A stretch of 64,000 bases of DNA from assembly GCF_958450345.1 (NCBI RefSeq), contig NC_088780.1, positions 109,628,226 through 109,692,225 on the forward strand, written 5' to 3'. The translations under genes and the position numbers were made by a program. Below are positions 44,862-56,634 of the stretch, one piece after another. Numbering within the stretch: the first letter of the stretch is position 1; every line of letters begins with the position of its first letter. Below the pieces are notes generated by a model. It had not been told where the DNA came from. It made no database searches and saw only the letters and a list, made by a program, of their open reading frames with translations. This DNA comes from Calliphora vicina. Lineage: Eukaryota; Arthropoda; Insecta; Diptera; Calliphoridae.

Positions 44862-45475
44862 GGCCCATAATCATAGTCAAACAATAAAGTCGGTTCTTTT
44901 TAGAAACAACTTTAAAATAAAAACCTGCTTTTAATTATTTTTCAACTATAGTCAAATTTAAAGTGTGTTTTAAATTGAACCGACTTTAACTGGGTGCCAC
45001 CTCAAATGTAGAAAATGTTTTCATACAGTATGCAACATAATATAGACAAGTGGCACCGCTGAACAGCTGATATAGAAAAATGAAAAAAAAAAAAGGTAAA
45101 CAATAAAAGTAACCGGGACAACTAAAGAAAAAAAATTGTTTGTGGTGGAAAAATGGAAAAGATAAGATTAATATCATATTTAGGATATTTTGGTACTAAT
45201 TTAATTAATAAAATTTCAATAATTGCAAAATCTCTACCAATATCTTGTAACTTAAACATTTTTCACATTTTGTCGAACATTTTTACTTGGCGAAGAACAG
45301 CTGATGCTGTTGTTAAATGAGTTAAAAACAGCTTCAGCTGGTTTTATATTTACAGTCGACTTTAACGTCAAAAGTATATTTTATCTTGTCTATGGTTGAC
45401 CTAAAGTCCACTCTTAAGTAAAGACTACTTTATTTCTCTTAAAATATACTTTATTTCTGACTATGATTACGGGCC
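44862..45475. mobile_element. 614-bp PIF/Harbinger-type MITE
   Basis: The ends GGCCCATAATCATAGTCA and, complemented, GGCCCGTAATCATAGTCA continue inward to AATAAAGT. ATA flanks both sides (44859-44861 and 45476-45478). Known: GGCC-starting ends with a 3-bp duplication suit PIF/Harbinger. The interior has AAAACAGCTTCAGCTG and no transposase. The minus-strand 63-codon frame at 44986-45177 is repeat noise. Confidence 0.7.
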
Positions 45476-45478
45476 ATA

Positions 45479-47148
45479 GTACTTATTAGTTGTCTGTTTA
45501 TTGCCATTATCTAGTCCAATTGTACTATAGTGTTTTTGCAGACAAATATCTTGTTTACATAGCGCACATATTTTACAGATGCTATAGCTATAAATACTCT
45601 ATACATAGTTAATTAATCCCTTATTCATAAACTATTGGCAATATTATAAATGTTTTACTAGGCTCATGTTATCCAATTTAAATTTAATTTTGGTTAAATT
45701 CATATGAAAAATTAAAAGTTTTTATATAGAAAACTGTATTTATAACAATGAAAATTGTATTTCCCATCCCTGGCTCACAGCGTATCAAAGTTACAAAGTT
45801 AATAGAAATTTAATATTTCTGCTATACTTTTTAGTAAATGTAATTAAGTTAATTGTATGAAAACAAAAAAAAAATGTCAATATTTTCTGACTTTATTAAA
45901 TTGTTTATGAAAGTTGTAAATTATAATAAATCATATTAGTTTACATTACAAATACATGTTCATAATTGCTAACAAGCACAGACATAATTCACATAAATGA
46001 TAGTAAATAATCAGCTCTATTCGAGAAAATAGTCAAGCAGATGATAAAACACTTAATAGTTCTTAAAATACCACCTCAAAATTATCTTTACAAAATTTCC
46101 AAACTAAATCCATAATTTTGTGGTAATTACAGATAAATACTAAAATATGAAAATACCCCGAAAGTGAGAACATGAATAACCCTGAATATTGAAATGTATT
46201 CATGACGTAATTATTGTATTAATTTTAGTGGAAAATTGTCTATTTAGGGGGAAAATATAAAGCAAATACACACAAATGTAATCATTTATAAATGTATGAG
46301 GGATGTGTGTCTGGATACAACATGTATCATTATTCTACAGTGAATGTCACTTAAAATCGTACACCATCGTAGTCAAATTTTATTCATTAGTTTTAGAAAG
46401 TTGATGTTTTGGAAATATTTTAAAATGCTATTTTTATATTGTGTGTGCTATTACCTATCAGAAAATTGGGTATAATTTTAATTGCCCTTATCCACAAATA
46501 AAAAAATTGGGTAAGACTGTCAGTGCCCAGAATATCAACGCTTCATTTAAAATCGTAAAGGCACTAAAAAATAGTAAATGATACCCTACAAAGTATTAGG
46601 ATTATTTAATATTAACACTTTTTTTAATTTTTAAAGTTTTAATTATAATTTAATATAATTGTGCGAATTTAAGTGAAATATGAATTTTGTGATGATCTTT
46701 AATTTTCATCAAATTTTTTTAAGGAATTGAGGTTTTGTTAACTTTTTTGTTGAAATACATATTTTTTGTTCCAATTAATAAAATGACTTTTAATTTTTTA
46801 TATACTTTACTTTATGAGTCTTTAATACAAAATACAGATAATTAATTAAATCACAGATACATATTTACCCTATAAATGCCAGTTAAAAAGCTTTTAAATA
46901 AATTAAAGATATTGCGAAGAAAAATATTATTTGTTGTAATGTTATATGGGTATATTTCCACAGAACAGTCTACCAGAACCGCAACCAAAAATTAAAATCT
47001 TAGTAAAAAATTGCTATTTTCTATCATTATATTAAAAAATTTAAAATTTTATAAAAATAAATTGTTCACAAAATATGGCGTCTTAAAAATTGGAAAAAAC
47101 TTTGAAACTAATAAATGTACAACATTAAATTTTATATTATTGGTTTAA
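45479..47148. other. AT-rich DNA, no gene recognised
   Basis: No frame over 60 codons and no element ends recognised. Confidence 0.4.
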
Positions 47149-48430
47149 ACTAGCAAACCCCAAATGGGTTTTTGATTGTTTCGATAAGTACTACGAGAAA
47201 TTTCACACGAGAATGAGTTTGCATTTTATGTTGGGTTTTTGACAACTCAGTTAGGTCTTTGACAGTAGAGTTTCCGATCTATATGTATTTATCTATGGTT
47301 TAATCACTTCTAAATGAATTATATACACATATGTATATAAAAGAGTAACGTTCTGAGTGACTGACGCCATAATTAAGACATGAAATTTGGACTATAGGTT
47401 CCTCTCTCCCTATGTAGAAAAGAAGATGTAAAAACGGATAAATTCGGTAAACTTATATGATCTAAATATATGAATTTATTTTATACCAAATCAATTTTTA
47501 AACTCAAATATTTTAAATCGCTTATAACTACTGTGTTATAATATCTTAACCCCTTGTGGACCAAGACTTTAAATCGTTGAAAAAGTTTTATTTTTTTATG
47601 AAATATTGCAAATAAGGACTTCAGGAAGTTATTTACAAAATTTTAACTTTGGGGAGGATCTGCAAGGTATCTAAAGGGACCTGCAAGGATCCGAAAGGGA
47701 CCTGGTACCGTTGAGTCAGCATCAGCCAAAAGAGAAAAAAAAACTCATAGATTTTTGTTTACATTTTATTAATATATTGATTAGTTTTGTAACAGTATTT
47801 TTTGTCGCTACAACATAAATAAATACCACAATGAGAACATGAAATAATTCACCGTTATTCTGGGTAAGCGAGTTTGGCAATAGGCAAAAAAAATATATAT
47901 TATTCCAAAGATGACAGTGTACTTAAAAAAAAATGGTCAAATATGTTTTGTTTTCATTTTGTATGCTTATTATTGTTATGGTACTTATAAGTACCGTTGG
48001 TCGACAAAGGGTTAAATCGTGATCAAAAAAAATGACCGCAAAATCGATTTTTAGTATAACCAATTTAAATATCATGTAGACAAATCCGGTTAAACAGTTT
48101 GGTACTTTTTAAAATGTGAATGCACATTTGAATCGTTTGAGACATATCTGTATCACAAAAAATGGAGTATTTTGAAAATTATCAGTTGACGGGTGTTCAA
48201 GAGTGAAAAGGGAAATTGGTACTTTTTCTCCAAATGGTACTTTTTAATATTTTAAATTATTAAACTTATAGACATAATAGTTGTAGATGTGTAACAGTAT
48301 GAAGTTAAAATCAATCACAGGGAGAACTAATGGTACATTTTCGTTTTCTATTGGTACTTTTTGATTTTTTTTTATAACAATGGACCTAGAAACATGAAAT
48401 ATAGTATATATTATGGAGGGTCGATTTAAA
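47149..48430. repeat. ACTAGC module (copy 3) and unassigned repeat DNA
   Basis: ACTAGCAAACCCCAAATGGG opens the block at 47149. A 60-base stretch near 47230-47300 (TTGACAACTCAGTTAGGTCTTTGACAG, GAGTTTCCGATCTAT) recurs at 60965-61030. From 48180 on, TTGGTACTTTTT words recur in the orientation opposite to the array at 61750. No gene. Confidence 0.45.
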
Positions 48431-49024
48431 AATCGCCCAAGTGACAAGGAAAATCGTACTCCAGGGATCAAAATGAGAAAATTTGCCCAAGAAACCATAC
48501 CTCTAAAATGAATTCAGATGTTCCTTATTTTAACCTAAAGGTTAAATTTTGAAAAATTCCACTTTGACCTATTTAAAGTGCCCCACTAACTTTGGAGGGC
48601 CGCCACACCCATGCTAGTGGAACACCCCCTGAAACCTCCTGTTAGTCTTCATACAAAAATTTCAAAAAATCCGCATTTTTGGCACTTTATATATTGTATT
48701 GTGTATAAATTGTGTATAAATTTCGTTTATAGAGCGTATGATAAATATAAATGTAGGTAATAAATAATATTAATCATGCGTCTATGAGAATCAGCATAGC
48801 TTTATTTTTAAGATTTAGTTTAAACTTTAAACCAACATAACTTTTGGTCACAATGAGCGAAATGATTAACACGAATAGTTTTAGCGTGCAAATTTTGACA
48901 AATATGCTTAGTCAAATTGGGTCAAAATAAGGAACATCAGAATTCATTTTAGAGGTATGGTTCCTTGGGCAAAGTTTCTGATATTGATCCCTAAAATGCG
49001 ATTTTCCTTGTCACTTGGGCGATT
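48431..49024. repeat. Inverted repeat with ~100-bp arms
   Basis: AATCGCCCAAGTGACAAGGAAAATCG, GGGATCAA, TTTGCCCAAG and AACCATACCTCTAAAATGAATTC at the left are matched by the complementary series ending CCTTGTCACTTGGGCGATT at the right. The spacer of ~370 bases contains GGAGGGCCGCCACACCC. Non-coding. Confidence 0.72.
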
Positions 49025-50401
49025 GGTTCTGAGTGAATAATAATGCTCTTATTCTTCTTTACAGTCTAAAAAGGAAGATCAGAAAAATCGGTGTTTCGAC
49101 GTTTTTGTTTGTCATCATAACTGTTTTTAGATTTTTACACTTGCGATATATGTATATCCTTAAAAACTACCAAATCAAAATCATTATTGTATACGAAAAA
49201 TAATTTTTTTTTTTTGAAAAATCCTTTCAGTTTTACTATGATTGGTGAAGCAAAGCGAACCGGATTTGCCAGTTTTATTATAAAAATTTATAAACAAATT
49301 TTGGTTATACCCAAAATACCATTACCAATTTATTTAGAATGTCATGGCAGAGGACTAAGCCAATGTTTATTTGAATATTTATAAATTTATTCGCGAATAA
49401 GAAAGCATTTACATATTCCGTTAACACAGTTCAATGACAGTAACGCGTTCACCTGCTTTAATCAAATGTAAACCTCATCATGCAAACAACTTGTTGAAAA
49501 AACGTAAGATTTTTTTAATTAATCACCCGCGATATTTTAAACAATTAAATTTAATTATATGTAGGCTAAAAAAAACGGCAAGAGTTTGTAGTATATTTAA
49601 TTATTTTCAAATTGTTAGGACTGTAGATTTTATTAAAGACATGTTGAACACGCACATGTACTTCAAGTAACGAGCATAAACTCTTTATTATGCTATTAAC
49701 ACAATTATCATAGTGCTAAAACAATCTTCAAAAATTAAAAAACAATCAAAACGTTTAAATTCTATTTGCCCAAAAACAAAAGAGAGTAAAAAATCACTAT
49801 ACATTGGTTTTGTCATATTACTCTGGCTTAATAAAAGGCGTAATTTAGTCATTTACAGTTCATAATACATAATACGTAAAATGTTCATAAAAACAATTGA
49901 TACATTCGTTCAGTTATACATTTACCGTACGTACACAGTAGGACAGATTAAGAAAAAAGTGAATATAAATAATATAGACATTTGAAAAAATGTTCAGTCA
50001 GGTCTGATCGGTATTATGGTGTAATTATAAATAAAGGGAGATTTAATATTTCAGAATCTTCATTGGAAATATGACGCAGTGCATATTGGCTCCAATGCTA
50101 ATAAATGTGCAATGCAAATTAATATCACTATTATTACGCGGCGAAATGCTGGACCGAATTTGATAACTTTAAATTTTTAAGACATTTTTAAGTTTTACGA
50201 ATATTAACTTGTTTTGAAGAAGTGAAGTTTAATTTTTTTTGTTTACAATTACCCCATTGTTAGTAAACGTCGTTTTGCAAAACTCAGTTTACTCATCTCA
50301 GTTAGTTGTAATTTCGTGTAAATTTGTTTGTGAGGTTTCGGTGAATATACACACATTTTCACAACATCAACAACCTCATTATCATCAAGATTTTAGATTT
50401 T
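49025..50401. other. AT-rich DNA, no gene recognised
   Basis: Frames of 60-78 codons at 49187, 49434 and 50239 lack domains and are unremarkable for AT-rich DNA. No RNA gene seen. Confidence 0.35.
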
Positions 50402-51113
50402 CCCCGCAGTTAAGCAAGTAGTCAATGTATCCCTTATATACAGTAATTGTCACTAATGTCTGATCACTTGGCTGACTACAATTTATATATTTTGGGTCAT
50501 TTGACAAGTATTTGCTCTATGTAGTGCAAAGAGAAGTTAATTTATTCATCCCATGTAAACTAGAGTGATGACAATTGTCACTTAAGTGTCTCTATGTAAT
50601 CTAGAGTGTAGTCACTTTAAATATTTATTTCGTACTGTACTTTTTTGTCGGTAAATCGTACAAACTGGTTTTATACAAATTGTGTTGATATAAATCTTTT
50701 AGCTTAGTATACAGCTTGTAGTCAATTGTATCTTTAGACTCCCTAAGTAACCTAGCGTGCAGTCACTTTAAACGTTTATTTTGTACTGTACTTTATAAAG
50801 CAGTTATTTTACCCACCAGAAGTAATATATTGAAGAGTTGACGGAGGCAGATTTTTTACAAGCAATCGGATATTGTCTTTTAACTGACTATTTCAGGTTA
50901 ACTAGTACTCGTATACGTTAAAATAACTAGTTATATAGCTGATCAAGTAAGGAATATTTAACCAATGCGTTGATTAGTTTTGTAATCCAAAATAGTCAAT
51001 TGTCCCCCTGTTTAGGACAAGCAAGTGTTAAAATAACTAGTCAAGTAGCTAGTTGCCATCCTAAACGATAGATAAAATCACTATATCGGGACAGTCTCCT
51101 AGAACTGCAGGGT
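50402..51113 (-). mobile_element. Repeat family R, copy B (reverse)
   Basis: The complement of 10772-11512 along its whole length: CCCCGCAGTTAAGCAAGTAGTCAATG at the left and CAGTCTCCTAGAACTGCAGGG at the right. In between are CTTAAGTGTCTCTATGTAATCTAGAGTG.AGTCACTTTAAA (twice, the internal duplicate) and TATAGCTGATCAAGTAAG. Ends are slightly diverged from TCCCAGCA. Confidence 0.78.
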
Positions 51114-52292
51114 TGTTCCTACAGCTTCTGCTATTGTTGGCTGTGCGTGCAAGTATGAATAATATTGATGCCATAAAAACAGCATAGAATTTTACACTCA
51201 CATCAGGCAGCAGAGTTCAATTGGTTGTAGTGGCAAAATGTTACGAGTATACGAATGAAAAAAACTTTTCTCAGTTTTGTGAGAAATTCACAAAATAGAC
51301 AAGTTTATTATAGAAGAAAAATGTGGTGGCGTGTAACTACAACTAAGTGAAAAACAAACAATTAAAAAACTTTTTAAATATAATTGTTGAAGCGAAAAAC
51401 AATTAACATAAATATCAAATTATATCTAATCTAGATATGCGGGTGTCTGTGTTACAAAAACAGTTCTAGATCAAGTTATTTTGTTAAAAAAATTAAAAAA
51501 AAACATTTGGTGACTGGGTTAAATTTAATTTACTAATGACTGGATGAATTAAAGGTACTTATATATTGAATGTTACGAATAATGCATTGATAATTGTAAT
51601 ATGTCATAAAAGAATCAATTCAATTCACACTTGGTCAAGTATATGGACATTTCCAGTATTAAGAAAGCAACATTTGTGCGTCTTTGAAGTAAAAAATTAT
51701 ATAATCCTAAAAGGTATTTTACTTTAGTTCGTATTTTTACCAAATTTTCTATAATTAATTTTCTTTTTAATCGGATGTTTTTATTTTAAAGTGAAAACGT
51801 ATACAGTATTTATAACAAAATACGCACATCTTAAAAAAAAATGTGTAAATACAAAATTGCCGAAAAAATATTTAAAACCAACATAGACAACTTTAGAGCG
51901 AAAAACATTTGTTGTGAAGTATTAAAGCATCTAAACGAAATAGGATTACATTGTCAAATTTAAGCATTATTTCGGACTTCAAACTTTTTTGACTGACCTG
52001 GGCGATCTCTCGTACATTGAAACGAATGGAACACATCCAACATAAGCTCTTGTGCTTCAGTGGCACTTTTTTCAAATTAAAGAAGTAAGCAAAAACTGGA
52101 GTCCTATCGGATAGTAATTCAGACACAATTTTTCCACAAGATCGGTCAAGAACTCTCTCGGTATTTTTTCATCCCCGTAACTTATTACCTATTGTTCTTA
52201 GCAACATGTGACACAAATACATATAATTCTTGAATATTTCGAAAAAAAATTTTAAATTTTTATTAAAAAGGTGAATAAAAATATCATAATTT
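51114..52292. other. AT-rich DNA, no gene recognised
   Basis: Minus-strand frames at 51893-52126 and 52169-52351 have no domain. No element ends recognised. Confidence 0.35.
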
Positions 52293-52294
52293 AA

Positions 52295-52490
52295 AATAAT
52301 TTTTAGCCAACATACACAGTTTTCAATATTGCTTAATACCTCAACAGCCAATTGATCACAAATATTATATATTTATAATGATGTCGTCTACTTTAAATTT
52401 TAGCCAATATACACAGTTTTCAATATTGCTTAATACCTCAACAGTCAATTGATCACAAATATTATAAATTTATAATGATGTCGTCTACTT
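52295..52490. repeat. Recent 97-base tandem duplication
   Basis: TAGCCAA.ATACACAGTTTTCAATATTGC ... TTTATAATGATGTCGTCTACTTTAAA occurs twice, starting at 52304 and 52401. Only about three differences were noticed by eye. Confidence 0.85.
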
Positions 52491-53539
52491 TAAACATATT
52501 GCAACAATTAAACATTTTAACAAATTCTTTTGCGATTTAACATCATTCAAAAACATACACACGTTGCAACTAGACATCTGTAAAATGAATCCCATAATTA
52601 TAAAAAAATGACAAATCATTTGGTGAATACTATTGGGATACATTCGTTGTATTCGTAAATATATCGATACATATATTCATTCATACATACAGATACATCT
52701 GAATATGTATATTTGACATATGCCATACAATAAATGAACGAACGAACAAGCTATCTAGCGAGCGTACGTATGTACCGAACAACCAACCAACAAGCAATTC
52801 AATTCAATTTCATTGAATTCAAATCGATTCCACTCCCACTCAAATACTCAGACGCACGTACAATTAAGTATTATTTCGTATATATAGACACAAACACTCA
52901 GACACATGAAACAGAGACAAACGTTTTTACTCGTACACTTTACTTTATCAATGACACAGACTGGCTACATATGAAAAAGATATAAACGCATTTTCCTATT
53001 AATCACTTGTGGTAAACAATGCTAAATGAATCGATGTTATTCAGACACATACAATACACACACTTGCATAAATATCATGCAACAAAATGAAATAAAATGT
53101 CTGTCATACCTCTACTCCACTTTTCCTCCTCTCAGCCATTAACTTTTAGCATTCGTTAACTGTTTGGTAGTTGTAATGCTCCTAGAACAATTTCAATTTA
53201 TAACAATTTACAGTGGAAAATAAAAATTGAAAAAAGTGCGAATCACAAAAAATATGAAATACAACGTGGAAGTTAATTGCCCGCAAGCGCATGCTGCATG
53301 CAGCAGCAATAGTAGTAGTAGCAGTTTCTATGGTCTAGTATGAGCACAATTTTGTTGCAAATATAATTGGGGAGTCAGTCAGACTATAAAGGTCAACTGA
53401 ATAAAAATGTGAAAAACAGCAATCTGAGAAACGGAAACGTAGTTACCGTTAATTGTGCGAGGTGCAATTAATGGCTTAATAAATAATATTAAATAATTAA
53501 TAGATTGTTTGATTTTAATAAAACCCCATATGACTGTAG
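52491..53539. other. AT-rich DNA with tetranucleotide patches
   Basis: (GAAC)n/(CAAC)n patches lie near 52735-52795. GCATGCTGCATGCAGCAGCA and (AGT)n lie near 53288-53325. The 83-codon frame at 52734 spans the simple-repeat patch and is not convincing. Confidence 0.35.
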
Positions 53540-54000
53540 AAGAACTACAGGCAAGTTTAAGCTTTGTATATAGACCTTAAAGAATAACCGGAAAAATTTA
53601 AATCGATCGAAATTTTAGCATGGCTATAGAAGAGTCGAATTTTTGCTTTGGCTAGAAAGATGGCTGTCTCGGGTATATGCAAAATTTAAATCGATTCCAA
53701 TTTTTCGTTTCTGATCCGATTCGAAAGATTGTACTAAATATGGAATCTAATAGTTAATTTCTACAAAAACCTTGTTATACCTATAGGGAGAATTAATCGA
53801 TCATAGCTCACATATAAGCAACACTTCCGAAAAACATATTTACATATTTATAAATATGGATTCATAAGAAAAATGAAAAAATCAAACTGCTGGATTTTGT
53901 GTACATCTACTAAAATTTTACTTTAATACGCATAAATATCTTACATCATAATAAGTTTCAAGTTCGACATCAATAATCCGTATACATACCACAGGAAGAT
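53540..54000. repeat. Diverged HA-like repeat body
   Basis: ACCGGAAAAATTTAAATCGAT.GAAATTTT units near 53590 and 53690 and AATCGATCATAGCTCACATATAAG..ACACTTCCGAAAA near 53795 resemble the unit array of the HA elements at 9471 and 31737, with more divergence and no recognisable ends. Confidence 0.45.
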
Positions 54001-54397
54001 AAGGACCAAAAAAGTTTTTAAAAGTCATTTTAACCCCAAGTGCCATTAAGGGTTAATTTCCATTCTTGTGCTGTTATTATAAATACTAGACTTCATGTTA
54101 TATATTTCTTAAGTTTCCATTTTGCTATCTTTCCAGGAGAATTTCCAAATATTGAAAAATTTGACCTTTGACCTTCACGATTTAAGAGCTAACGTTTTCC
54201 GATTTTAATAAAACTGTCAGAGTATATTTAAAATTACCTGTACCATAATGTTCTGAACAGGTTTTACATAAAATTCATAACAGTAAAGAAATTTAGCTCA
54301 TTCGCCATAATATGGCCAAAAAATTAGTTTTTCTCGAAAATTGCAAAATTTAAATCGCAGGTACGTAAAACTATAGGAAAAATGTGCTTTTATTTTA
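54001..54397. other. Spacer, nothing recognised
   Basis: No frame or repeat ends. AAATATTGAAAAATTTGACCTTTGACC near 54150 is the only notable word. Confidence 0.3.
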
Positions 54398-55030
54398 ACT
54401 AGCATAATCCCGTGCTACTACTACGTAGTAAAGTAAATAAATATGAATGGATTTCTGATACAACCCAACTACGTACAATGCACTGTAGGTAATTGCACCC
54501 ATTTTTTAGGCCAACACTATAAGGAATCACTGAAAGGGATGAAAATCGATATACGTGGTTAAAATCCTGGTTGCTGATTTCGAATATGAGGTAAAATTTT
54601 TCAAATTCAAATTGACGGATCCAATATGGCGGCGTAAATTTTAAAATCTCTTCTGATTTAGATGAAAATCAGTATATAGGGGTATTCAAGATTGCTGGTT
54701 TCGCATCTGAAGTCAAAATATTCAGATTAAAAATGGCGGATCCAATATGGCGTCGTAAATTTTAAAATGTCTTCTGATTTACATGAAAATCGAATCTTAG
54801 GTAAAATTTTTCAGATTCAAAATGACGGATCCAATATGGCGCGAAATCTCCCATCTAACTGCAATATTCTTACAAGAAATTCGCACTTTTTCCTTCACAT
54901 AATCTGATTGCTCATTGAAAACATTACCGCATTCAAAGTTACCAACAATAAAATTGTAAACAGCAGCATTTTTCTCCTGGTTCTTTTGCTCATATAACCA
55001 AACTTCCGCAAGTTCGATATTTTGCAAGCG
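54398..55030 (+). repeat. ACTAGC module (copy 4) followed by ~128-base tandem units
   Basis: ACTAGCATAATCCCGTGC opens it at 54398. Three units follow with TTCA.ATT.AAA.TGGCGGATCCAATATGGCG, CGTAAATTTTAAAAT.TCTTCTGATTTA and GATGAAAATC (about 54610, 54735 and 54820). The third unit is cut short. The minus-strand 76-codon frame at 54797-55027 overlaps the end of the array and has no domain. Confidence 0.6.
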
Positions 55031-55159
55031 AAGGCTGCCACGAAATGTACTTGTTTTTTTTTAATATAGTACCCTTGATTTTCCTAAAATACCCTGAACT
55101 CGAAGGAATGATAGATTTTCAAAACTATGAGATTTAATTATTTTATTTTTTTATTTATA

Positions 55160-55956
55160 TTAATTAGAGTTCGTTTGTGACCAGGTCACTTCATTTGTTT
55201 TTCGAGTATCATCATTTTTCTGAAGGCTTTTGCGTAAATAAAAATAATGGCGTCCTTTTTTTCGGAAAATTTTCACTCCTTGTGGTAGTTCAACGCACCT
55301 AAAGACGCGGATTTTAAGTACATTGTTTTGTAGAGCAAAAACGGTTGATATTGAAAATCTAATTACACCAGTCGAATCTGCATCAAAAATTAATACAATT
55401 GATGTTTTTTTGAATCCTTAACAATAGTTCCATATACCCACAACAGGGGGTGCAATTCTCATAAAAAATTAAAAGAAAGAATTTTAGGTTTTTTAAACAT
55501 GGACGATGAAAAGGCATTTTATGCTTATCAAAACGGTTTTGTTAAGGCAAACTAATAAAAAATGTCTAAACTTTTTTAAATTATTATTTTCTTATTAAAG
55601 AAATAACTTTGAAGCTGCATAACTTTTTAATGGTTAGTGATAGTGCCGTTTTGCTAAGCTTTAAATGCCTTTTCATCGTCCTGTTGTGGGTTTTTGAAAC
55701 TATTTTTAAAGATTCAAAAAACATCAATTGTATTAATTTTTGATGCAGATTCGACTGGTCAAATCAGATTTTCAATATATTAATCCGTTTTTGCTCAACA
55801 GAAAAATGCGCTCAAAATGCGCATGTTTAGGTGCGTTGAACCACCACAAGGAGTAAAAATATTCCAAAATAAGGACGCCATTATTTTTATTTACGCAAAA
55901 ACCTTCAGAAAAATTATGATACCCGCAAATCAAATTTTTGAAATTAACTCTAATAT
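55160..55956. mobile_element. ~800-bp foldback element with ~330-bp arms
   Basis: Left arm landmarks: AATTAGAGTT, TATCATCATTTTTCTGAAGG, GCGTAAATAAAAATAATGGCGTCC, GTGGTAGTTCAACGCACCTAAA, ATTCGACTGG-type GTCGAATCTGCATCAAAAATTAATAC and GATGAAAAGGCATTT. All recur complemented and in reverse order in 55640-55956. The spacer is under 100 bases. The 72-codon plus-strand frame at 55817 lies within an arm. No gene. Confidence 0.87.
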
Positions 55957-56632
55957 ATATATTACTTCAGTATTTCACAATAAAGAGACAAACCTTCAAG
56001 TTTTCGAAATCAAGATTTTTAAGAAGGAATTTTGAAAATGCTGTACCTGGTAATTGATAATCGTTATCCTGGATGACATCTAGAAGAATAACGCCTCTGC
56101 TTTTTTATTCACCATTGTAACACCGTCAACAATGAAATGAAGTTGTTACATTTTTGAATTTTCTGTTCGACTCATAAACGTTATAATCATCACGTTTATT
56201 GTACGTTACAACCAAATAACAAACGGCAATTGTAGCATCATACTCCGTACAAGGGGAGTACGTAAAATGTTCGTATTCAAATTGTACAATTGAGTATTAG
56301 TATTTATGCCAAGGAAGTTGGGGAATACAAAACAGACTGTTATTGTTCAAAAGGGTGCTTTTTGAAAGGGAACAAACAAAATATAAACAACAATGAGTAT
56401 GAGTCCTCCATCAAATAGAGAAGAGGGTAAAATTATGATTTGTCTGCATATATGGATAGTCTGTCATGTTCATATACATACCTATGAACACAAATATACA
56501 ACGATACAGAAAGACATGTGAGTATTTCACCTACTGTCAGCTAGTTTGTTGGACCGTCTGTCAGGTTGTTTTTATGGGTATGTGTATTTTTATGATTGTA
56601 GGAGTTATATAATCTATTTTACTTTGCTTTAA
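55957..56632. other. AT-rich DNA, no gene recognised
   Basis: No frame or repeat ends recognised. CATAAACGTTATAATCATCACGTTTATTG near 56175 contains a weak inverted pair. Confidence 0.35.
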
Positions 56633-56634
56633 TA

